From Podaxis mareebaensis (Eukaryota; Basidiomycota; Agaricomycetes; Agaricales; Agaricaceae): a DNA stretch of 14,253 nt. The DNA is taken from NCBI GenBank assembly GCA_018524725.1, contig JAEUWP010000609.1, positions 1 through 14,253 on the forward strand. The letters are read 5' to 3'. Position numbers and translations under genes: made by a program. The notes below the pieces were generated by a model that worked only from the letters and a program-made list of their open reading frames with translations, searched no databases and had not been told where the DNA came from. Numbering within the stretch: the stretch's first letter is position 1; each line of letters opens with the position of its first letter. This document shows, in pieces, positions 6,619 to 14,059 of the stretch.

Positions 6619-9600
6619 ATGGGCATTGCTGGTCTACTACCAGCGCTCAAATCTATCCAGAAGACTAAGCATCTCTCCGAATTCAAAGGCCAGACCGTGG
6701 CAGTCGATGCATATGTGTGGTTGCACAAGGGCGTTTATTCATGCGCGACAGAGTTGGCTACAGGCAAACCAACACACAAGTGTGTTCTATATTCTCCTGC
6801 ATTTTCCTCTCCTGATGTTGATTTTTCCTTCAATCATAGATATGTTGACTATGCTATGCACCGCGTGAGGCTCCTTAGACATTTTGGCATAGAGCCGTAC
6901 ATAGTATTCGATGGCGGACCTTTACCCGCAAAGAAGGGGACCGAGTCCGAACGCAAGCAACGTCGAGAGGAAAATCTCTCCCGTGGAAAGGCTTTGACTG
7001 CTCAAGGAAAGCACTCCCAAGCACGAGACTGCTTCGTTAAATGCGTGGACGTCACCCCGCAAATGGCATACCAGTTCATCAAGGTGCGTTACTCCCCACA
7101 CCCATTCTCCCGAAGGAAGCTAAATGACTTACCGCATTCAAGGCACTCAGAGCGGAAAATGTGAAATATATCGTAGCACCCTACGAAGCTGACGCCCAAC
7201 TCGCGTATCTCGAACGTATCGGCCTCGTATCTGCAATCCTAACCGAAGATTCCGATCTCCTGGTTTTCGGCTGCCAGAACGTTCTCTTCAAACTCGACCA
7301 CGTAGCCAACACCGTTTGTCACATCTCTCGCAGCGACTTTGGCTCGGTCATGTCCACCGCATCAGACTCGTCATGCATCAACCTCCATGGCTGGACCGAT
7401 ACGCAATTTCGTGCAATGGCCATCCTGAGCGGCTGTGACTATCTACCAAGTATCAGCGGGATTGGGCTCAAGACTGCGAACAATTTGTTGAGGAAATGGA
7501 AGACTGCTGAAGCGGTTGTGAGAGCGGTTATGTTGGAAGGAAAGAAGAGCGTGCCCAACGGTTATTTGAAACAGTTCAAGCTGGCGGAGAAGTGCTTCCG
7601 GTTTCAGAGGATTTATGATCCTCTGGAGGAGAAACTGGTGCATCTAACGGAAGTGGAAGGAGAGTGGGACGAAGAGGTTGATGCGTATGTTGGGAAGTGA
7701 GTTGTCGCTCTCTTCGTATTCTTCTCGTGATCGTTTATCCCACTGTTCAGTGATATGGATCCTGAATTAGCAAGGAGGATCGCTAAAGGTGATGCGGACC
7801 CCGTCACCCATGAACCCATGAAGGACATAAACCCCAGTTTCAAACCACGAGGGTTCAGAACCCTCAAAACTCCCTCTGACTCTCCTAATCGAAAAACGAA
7901 GGGTAAAGGAAAAGCAGCTGGCGGTATCCTCAGCTTTTTCGGTATGTTTCCTAAACTAGTATCCCCATCCTGTTCTCATCCGTCCTTTGTAGGCCCTGAC
8001 CCAATTATACCACGAGAGAAATCAACTGTGCCAAAAAGCACTCTAGAGCCCAGTTTAACGGGGACCTCGAGTGGGAAGCGGAGGTTGGGCGAAATCATGG
8101 ACCAGGACCTCGCCCGCGGCAAACAACGCCTCTCTCAACGTCCTCAGGGAACCATCCAGTCCAAATTCTTCTCCACATCCACCCCAGGCAAAGGATCCAC
8201 ACCTAGACAAAATTCTGAGCAACCCCTCGCTGGACCATCACGCATACCCGAAGATAACAAGGAGAACATCTGCATTATCATTGACGATGATGACGACGAG
8301 GAAAAGGTCTTATCCAATATCTCTTGCAAAGCCAACATTTCGCCAACGCAAGATCTGGACTCTGACTTTGGTGACCCACAGGACGGAGTAGAGCAGGAGG
8401 ATGGCTATATGTCGCCGTTCTCGACATATTCACAGGAGACCCAGGAACTATCGTCACCTATCGCGCGAATATTCACGCCTCTGAAGAAGAAGAAACGGAG
8501 GAGCTCTACACAGGGGAGTGGCCCGGATTGCGACGGAGATGATCACCCACAAGAACGGGCGACAAGGAGGCGAGGTCAAGTCGTATCTGAGGATGAGTTC
8601 GACGTCGATCCGATATCCAGTCCGATTTCGACTATCAAGAAGAGACGGAGATCATACTCGCCTCGTACAACCTCTAACCCGTTGTATGATAATCTACCAC
8701 TGCGAACACCGACTAGGTCATTCTCGACGGGCAATATCCTTGTTGCTGATACCCCAGCACGAGAACAACCAGGCAAAGAAGCAGAGGATCCAGATATCCT
8801 TGATACCTACAACGATGTATTCGGTCCCCAAAAGGACACGCCGATGAAATCATCTGTTTACCATGGCCCGGATCTACAGAGTTGCTTAGGGATGGATGAC
8901 AGGGAGACGGGGTCGGACGAAGGAGTCGTAGTGGAGTCGGGACGTGGGGGAGGATCCGTCGGGCTACGAGATGGTGTTGGGATTGCGGTGTCTGCTATGG
9001 CTGACAGTGGAAAGTTAAAGACAGGTGGTGTTAGAGGTGGATCTGGGTCAATATCAGGTTTGGGACAGGGGTCGGGATTGAAGTCGGGGTCAGTTTCACC
9101 ACTTTCGCCGTTGCCGCAGACGCCCGCGGATGGTGCCTCTGCATCCGCCATTGTCATTACTGGTACGGATACTGGCAATGGTGATTTTGCTGATATGGGT
9201 GGAGCTATTGGACGAAGGGAAAACATTATGATCGATGTTGATGCGCTCGAGATGGAGGTGATGGAGAAGGAAGCAGAGATGGAGGTGGTGCAAGCAGAGG
9301 CAGTAGAGACAGAAATGGAAGATCCAGGGGAAACATCGGCAAGGGTGCAAGCAGAGACGGTGAAGACTGTCGCGCAGGGATGGAGGATGAAATGGGCTTT
9401 GGGACAACTGAAGCGGAACGATTCCTCCTCATCCTCATCTACGACCCCCGTTGTAAAGCCCAAGCCTGGGAAGGCAAGAGGTGATAAGGAACGCAGACGA
9501 TCGGCACCGATGACGTTGTCGACGAACAAACTGAGGAGGAACGAGACGAATGTAACACCGCTAGGGCAGCATTCTTTGGCTCATACCGGGACCAACCGGC

Positions 9601-9989
9601 CATTGCAACGGCTACAACAACAGCCGTTGGCTTGGTCCGTACCGCTGAAAGTGAAGCCCAAGCTTAAGGATCTAGACACCCCGGTATCCACTGACAAGTT
9701 CAAAAAGGGCGCGCCACAACAGCTGAAGAAACGGTCTAGTTTAGTGTTTTTCGCAGAGGACGATACACCTGTCCCTGCCGGGAAGGGCGGGATTGCAGCT
9801 ACAACGAGGAAGGAGATGCCGAAGCCCAAGTTCAGGGAGGAAGAGGTGGAGGATGCTGGTAGGTTTTCGGACGTGGAGGAGATTGTGGAAGTCAGTGAGC
9901 AGGCATGGACAAGGTTAAATCAGTTTAGGTGAGTTTAGCTATAAAGCTACTGCGGATGATGGCTGAGCTGGGATTGCAGATATCGGTAA
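6619..9989 (+). CDS. EXO1: exonuclease 1 (5'-3' exonuclease / flap endonuclease)
   Basis: EXO1 resects DNA from nicks in MutS/MutL-directed mismatch repair and from double-strand breaks, in the nucleus. Six exons: 6619-6779, 6840-7083, 7143-7696, 7751-7941, 7993-9928 and 9980-9989. Introns are 60, 59, 54, 51 and 51 nt; product 1031 residues. The XPG N domain starts MGIAGLLPALK. Metal ligands fall at the same positions as in human EXO1: Asp30, Asp78, Glu150, Asp152 (APYEADAQLAYL), Asp171 and Asp173 (TEDSDLL). The last ligand, Asp234 (ILSGCDYL), is shifted by a 9-residue insertion, and a helix-two-turn-helix (SGIGLKTA) follows. The tail is long and mostly disordered: PIP-like AGGILSFF (376-383), MLH1-box-like QSKFF (439-443), a KEN motif and hydrophobic-acidic stretch (473-487), Lys/Arg-rich possible NLSs, a Gly/Ser-rich tract and an acidic Glu/Met/Ala helix (about 800-830). 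If the last intron is retained, the protein ends at 9932 with 1029 residues. Confidence 0.96.
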
Positions 9990-10416
9990 CTACTACTTAC
10001 ACCAAAACTTGCGTTTTATATCTCCACGACGGACCCACTCCCCATCCTTGCTCGCTTGCACTGGTTAATCCAATTTAGATAACTGCTGTTCTTGGATCAA
10101 GTTCTCTGTATAATATTTATTCGTGCTCCTGTAACCATAAACACAGACATAATGGAATTTATTCGTAATGTGATATTCTCCTGCAAGGCAAAGTTATTGG
10201 CGTAGAAGGTAGGGCGTGCCGGTACGGTGAGGTCCCAACATACCCATCACAAGAGATACAAGGATTATGGACCTCGATCCCGGTCATTCTTTCATGCTCT
10301 TCCACTTTCCTCCATGCCAGCTGGTCGAAGTAGCTCCCTCCCCCTTCTTGTCTCGTTGAGCTCTATCGAACTCGTAAGCATCTTAATGTGATCGCAATTA
10401 GGTTAATCTGACACAG
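9990..10416. other. non-coding stretch downstream of EXO1
   Basis: Presumed 3' UTR and intergenic sequence. Several short ATG frames near 10267-10370 end quickly in stops. A GTAAGC donor-like site at 10374 and a CTGAC near 10409 could belong to the spliced candidate that follows. Nothing else is recognised. Confidence 0.45.
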
Positions 10417-10719
10417 ACGCAATGGAACACCTCGTTGCAGTCTGGTTGCGAAAACCAGCAAAGAAAACGGAACCAGTGCTGAGTTCATCGCCGCCTGGCT
10501 TGCGTTGAACAAGGAGCGCGATGTGAGCTCCCTTCTACGTGGCACTATGACGCGATACTAAGCAAAGCCTCATTATCTGGACAGGTCTACATCAAGCAAG
10601 TAGTGAGTACTTATGAAAATGACCTCACTGTGTGAATCCATTTGATACACTACTCGGTGGCTTGCACATTTGTAAAGCAGAGGCCACGAGGACATCATCG
10701 AGTCAACCAGCGAATATGA
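10417..10719 (+). CDS. possible fragmentary spliced coding region, no start found
   Basis: One frame reads protein-like from about 10418 to 10522 (key part KTSKENGTSAEFIAAWLALN). It ends at a convincing intron, 10523-10584 (62 nt), with GTGAGC donor, GATACTAAGC branch site and ACAG acceptor. The frame then continues (VYIKQV, 10585-10602) to a second GTGAGT donor at 10603 and a GCAG acceptor at 10680, with a stop at 10717-10719. Upstream, a GTAAGC donor (10374) and a CACAG acceptor (10416) could form another intron, but no in-frame ATG is found: the joined frame meets a TGA at 10357. It could be a small gene with a missed first exon, a decayed gene or a spliced non-coding RNA. I do not recognise the peptide. 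Confidence 0.22.
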
Positions 10720-11339
10720 TGATTAAGTGAATTGTCACCAGTGGGCGCACCAATGCAAATACTAATCTAATCCATTCCTATCATTATTCGATTATTTATA
10801 CGCTCGTGTCGTCTCGGGAGCTCGCGGAGAGGGATACTGGATACAGCAAGAGGGACAGTCGGCAAGGGTAGGGACGTCAGGAGGACGTGGCAGGGACGGG
10901 TACCGAGGTCGTCAGGAAATGAGGTGGCTCGAGATACGGGGAGTAGCGATAGGGGAATGATGCAGTTTGATGGGCAACCAGAAGTAACGAAAAAAAAAGG
11001 TATTTTTGCCTAGAACAGGCAATATAAGGGCTTCTGTTGCCTACTGAGCTCGAACGAAGTGGATTATTAACGAACGAATGAAAAAGCATTTGTTCAACGA
11101 GGGGTGAAGGCCCTCTAGATTTTGTGCCACTTCTTCGAGGGTGGCAGAACTCCCTCGAATTCCGCAAATAAACGACGGAACTCGGTCGGAGCCGACCTGA
11201 CTCGATCCGGTTTTCACTGGGGAATAGCAACCAAAAGCCTGAGGCACTGTCAAAACGAAAGGGTTTCAGAACCGAGGAGAGACCCGACTCCACCCTTGGA
11301 CATGCTCGATCAAAAAAGGCCCGCTCGGTTCATCAAATG
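10720..11339. other. non-coding stretch downstream of PIG-P
   Basis: No supported gene. A reverse frame of 138 codons (10877-11293) starts just past the PIG-P stop, but it is Ser/Pro/Arg-rich, reads through a homopolymer A tract near 10989 and matches nothing I recognise. A 6-bp hairpin (GGTCGG-AG-CCGACC) lies near 11186-11199. An AGGCAA/TTGCCT inverted pair lies near 11020-11042. Confidence 0.45.
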
Positions 11340-12035
11340 TTATTGATGAGTTTTGGCATTCCTGCGGTACAAAACGCGGTTGACTATGCCAATGGGTATG
11401 TCGTAAAGTTGGGGGATCGAATTGGGGTCCATCGAAGTGAGGTATGGATTCGGCGTGCAAACCGGCGGCGGAACTTGAGCAAAGGAATCTGGACAGCGCG
11501 CATAGAACATGTCAAACAAACGGCATGAGGTTACGCTCGACTTCCGGGGGGGATGAATGGAAGATGGAAGGGAGGGCTGAGAACATACCGGTGATGGTGC
11601 TCAAGTCCGAGAACTTGGGTGTTCCCAGTAATGCCAACGACCAATAGACGATGTAGGTGAGTATGATAACGATAATGGACCAGGCAGGGACAAGGATCGA
11701 CCATTCTCTGAAGGGTTTGAAGAAACAGGTGGATTGTTCTTGTTAAGACCGAGAAGCCACGTTATGTGAAGCAGAACAGACCTGTTGGGGTACCAGTCCA
11801 CACCTAGTGTCACAATGCATTCATCGGGGAGGAGCGCCCACAGGATATACACGAAAAAGAGGGCCGAGGTAGAGGCCCAAGCTACGAATCCGTAAAACTC
11901 TGGTGCCCGACTTTTGGCTACGATGTTGGATTTGGCTGCTGTTCTGGAGGGCACAGAGAGTGATATGGCTACATCGAGGGAGGAGACCGTGTTCTGCTTC
12001 GAGAAATCCATTGTCTGGTAGTTCGGGTGTATCAT
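11340..12035 (-). CDS. PIGP: GPI-GlcNAc transferase subunit PIG-P (Gpi19)
   Basis: PIG-P is a subunit of the ER membrane complex that transfers GlcNAc to phosphatidylinositol, the first step of GPI-anchor synthesis. Three exons on the minus strand: 12035-11782, 11707-11589 and 11488-11340, with introns of 74 and 100 nt and consistent phases. The product is 173 residues, or 165 from the second in-frame ATG at 12011. That ATG has the better context (A at -3, G at +4) and may be the true start. Two membrane segments are seen, about 47-69 (FYGFVAWASTSALFFVYILW) and about 87-112, joined by a loop with the family motif LGVDWYPNR. The C-terminal cytosolic part carries the conserved IPQLYDIPIGIVNRVLY (149-165). 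Length fits fungal homologues. It lies in the same orientation as the alpha/beta hydrolase upstream, only about 110-140 bp away, so its promoter must be compact. Confidence 0.93.
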
Positions 12036-12148
12036 GCAGAGATTCGCCAGAGACCCGATTTGCTGTTATTTGGTCATATGGAACCAGGTTGTTTGTTACG
12101 GTTTATTACGCAAGTTTGTGTTCTTGACATATTTTATGTAACGTGTAT

Positions 12149-13420
12149 CTACTCCTGATGAATACAATCCCCCAATATTCCCATGAATTCTTCTGGAGAG
12201 TCTGAATGTATCTGTCACGGTAAATATCAGTTATACGGATTCGCCGAGTCTACCGCACATCTTACAAAGTGATTACCCCACTCAATGTCCTTGAAGTACA
12301 TCGGGCGCAAGTTCTGACCTATTCCTTGCCTGATAAGCTCCGACCGTCTGGCCTCAATGGCATACCGGGCAATCACGAGTCCCCACGGTGAACGTTTTGC
12401 ATGAAGGAAAGTGACTTTTGAGAGAGGGAAGGGCCTGGTACTGGAATTTAAACCGAAAAGCACACTTGCAGTCACTTCGTCGAGGTGCGATTGCACAAGT
12501 TCGTTAGTTCTGTGGGATGTCCAAGACGTAGAAGTCATGATACCAGGCAGCGGCATGGTCAACTACTTACATGACTATGCCCTCCAACCTAAGAGGAAAG
12601 TCTTCAGTCCATTTGTCTCGTTGGACTTGCGTCCAGGAAGCAATGGTACAGCGCTCCGTATGCTTTCGCCCATCCAACTCGGAAAACGATCCGTTCCATG
12701 GAGAAGGTTGATCAAAATAACATGAAACCCAGAATTGAAACGCCTCTTTTATCTGATCAGGTGGTAATGCAAACGGATTGTAAAGATCCACCTCAGGTAC
12801 TTGAATACCAAATGCACAGTGTGGTGGATCTAAACACCAGCTTTAGCAAGTGCGCTTTTACCGCAATAAATACTTACCATAGAGTACGAGCGTCGTCGCA
12901 TATGGCTCAATGGCTGAATAAACTGTTTGCTCAAGCATACTTTGCTCGTTAAACATGGACATCGCATACGTAGCGCCCATGGACCATCCCAGGATACTGA
13001 TACCACCCTTCGTACGGTCTTCTGTGGGTCTGTGGACATGGGTGTAGCTAACGAGGTAATGCACAAAGTGCGCCAATAATGCTCCTTCTTTCTTGAAGAA
13101 AACCTCCGGGTTCCTGAGAAGATGTGATATTTCTTCGTCGGTATACTTAGATGACCCGGCATAGTCTCTCCTCTGAAGAAGAACGAGGCGGAGATTATGG
13201 TTATGAGCCAGAGGAAGAAGATGCTCGAAGCCATCTGGTTTCATATTCAGCTTTGGGGGAAAGGCATCACAAAGAATAGCCACATACACGCGTTGAAGTG
13301 AGCTCCATGAATCAAAATGAGCGTGGTGAAATCATCAGAGTTTGGAACAGGACCAGAATCGAGGTAAGCAAGCTGGCTTCCGCCAGGTAGGTTCGCAATC
13401 AGAGTCCTGGTGACTGACAT
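12149..13420 (-). CDS. serine alpha/beta hydrolase
   Basis: Five exons on the minus strand: 13420-13288, 13234-12878, 12829-12571, 12509-12266 and 12211-12149. Introns are 53, 48, 61 and 54 nt with consistent phases, giving 351 residues. The oxyanion region is LILIHGAHF (34-42), followed by RRDYAGS (66-72). The nucleophile elbow GWSMG has Ser129, and the base is His330 in WGNHF, followed by a final helix ending CIHQE. The acid is unclear: the usual Gly-x-x-Asp after strand 7 reads AKRSPW, so Asp164 (LVLYDPP, after strand 6) is a candidate. The overall pattern, including YNPFALP, FWVSCYFDQP and RPMYFKDIEWGNHF, matches a hydrolase family common in Agaricomycetes. Substrate is unknown, and there is no signal peptide. 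Splicing the last intron replaces an unlikely read-through end with a normal hydrolase C terminus. A TATA box lies 49 nt before the ATG. Confidence 0.9.
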
Positions 13421-13468
13421 TGTAGCAAAGGTAGGTCTTTGCGTTCTGCGGTTGTTGGGTGGACAATG

Positions 13469-13475
13469 TTTTATA
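13469..13475 (-). promoter_or_regulatory. TATA box of the alpha/beta hydrolase
   Basis: TATAAAA on the minus strand, 49 nt before the ATG at 13420, whose context is ACAATG. A perfect 17-nt tandem duplication lies immediately upstream of it. Confidence 0.55.
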
Positions 13476-13486
13476 GTCTTTCACCG

Positions 13487-13520
13487 CCCTGCCAGTTTAC
13501 CTTCCCTGCCAGTTTACCTT
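13487..13520. repeat. perfect 17-nt tandem duplication in a promoter
   Basis: CCCTGCCAGTTTACCTT occurs twice head-to-tail with no mismatch, at 13487-13503 and 13504-13520. It lies 12 nt upstream of the hydrolase TATA box (minus strand). Confidence 0.85.
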
Positions 13521-13672
13521 CCTAGGGCGATATTAACTGGAGAGGAATAGTCGTTGATTCGATTCACAGATGACCTGATCTGGTCAATCAAACTGGGAAG
13601 GTGAAGCACTGGGTTATCACACGTGGGAAGCTTGTTTGGACCGCCGACTTTCCCCCAATTCTGTGATACTAT

Positions 13673-13680
13673 TATATAAA
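13673..13680 (+). promoter_or_regulatory. TATA box facing right
   Basis: TATATAAA with a CCAAT 14 nt upstream (13655-13659). The next ATG downstream, at 13724, begins a signal-peptide-like sequence 44 nt away. Confidence 0.45.
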
Positions 13681-13716
13681 TGGATGTTGAACTGAAGTTC
13701 CTCCGAACTTTGTCAA

Positions 13717-14055
13717 CTACCCGATGCATCCCCTGGCACTTCTTGCGTTTGTTTGCCTTTCAATGAATTCCATCACCCTAGTCAGTACGTATGTGGAAAG
13801 ATATCTCCGGGGAATGAAGAGGCCAGAATCATGTTCTTGATACACAACTATCGGGATCTCTTTACATTCAACATGAATAATTGAATCGTGATGTACCTGG
13901 TGAGTGATGAGCCAGGTGCTTATTCTTGTCCGAGAGCCAGGTGGCGCGTTACGGACACAACGCAACGGCACCCTTCCATGCACCCTGTCTTTCACTCCAT
14001 CAACCGTTCCCGCAGCCAGAATCACCATCAGGAAAAACGTCATTTCCTCATTCAT
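13717..14055 (-). CDS. alternative reverse-strand ORF, 112 aa
   Basis: An uninterrupted 112-codon frame starts at the ATG at 14055. Its N terminus can be read as a short hydrophobic leader (MTFFLMVILAAGTVDG, from the second Met). A TATAAG (14104-14099) and a CCAAT (14153-14149) lie upstream on the same strand. The rest (for example HVECKEIPIVVYQEHDSGL) is protein-like but unrecognised. It completely overlaps the forward signal-peptide candidate, and the first ATG has T at -3. The start region, including the first ten codons, is duplicated at the window end. Shadow ORF is a real possibility. Confidence 0.28.
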   Translation of the reverse strand: MNEEMTFFLMVILAAGTVDGVKDRVHGRVPLRCVRNAPPGSRTRISTWLITHQVHHDSIIHVECKEIPIVVYQEHDSGLFIPRRYLSTYVLTRVMEFIERQTNARSARGCIG

Positions 14056-14059
14056 CTAA
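13724..14059 (+). CDS. possible small secreted protein (two-exon model)
   Basis: The ATG at 13724 opens a good signal-peptide-like sequence (MHPLALLAFVCLSMNSITLV) 44 nt after a TATATAAA and with a CCAAT further upstream. The frame meets donor-like GTACGT at 13785. The best continuation I find is exon 2 at 13941-14059, after a GAGAGCCAG acceptor. It adds a protein-like stretch containing NGTLPCTLSFTPS and stops at 14057-14059, for 59 residues. The implied 156-nt intron is long for this window, and other acceptors (for example at 13914) give different C termini. No family is recognised. A minus-strand frame (13717-14055) covers the same bases, so at most one of the two is likely a main product. 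Confidence 0.3.

Larger units (their letters stand above)
13421..13723. other. promoter region, possibly bidirectional
   Basis: Holds the minus-strand TATA box and tandem repeat of the alpha/beta hydrolase on the left, and a CCAAT (13655-13659) plus TATATAAA (13673-13680) facing right. No coding frame is supported. Possible divergent promoter for the hydrolase and a small secreted-protein gene. Confidence 0.5.

Noticed and set aside
7161..7700. Separate 179-codon and 725-codon nuclease-like genes (with 7755-9932)
   Set aside because: They are exons of one EXO1 gene. The stop codons lie inside introns with good donor and acceptor sites, and phases match.
8858..9529. 223-codon reverse-strand ORF inside EXO1
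   Set aside because: It is an antisense shadow of a low-complexity Gly/Ser/Glu-rich coding tract. Its Pro/Ser/Thr/Asp-rich translation mirrors the sense codons, and it has no independent start signals.
10225..10295. tRNA-like TCGATCCC near 10275
   Set aside because: No matching acceptor stem, D-arm or anticodon arm could be folded around it.
10877..11293. 138-codon reverse ORF downstream of PIG-P
   Set aside because: Ser/Pro/Arg-rich translation passing through a homopolymer A tract, no splice or promoter support, and located in the PIG-P 3' flank.
12227..12265. Alternative hydrolase C terminus VRCAVDSANPYN
   Set aside because: It is read-through of a GTAAGA...ACAG intron (12265-12212). 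Splicing gives the normal helix after the catalytic His (IHSDSPEEFMGIL).
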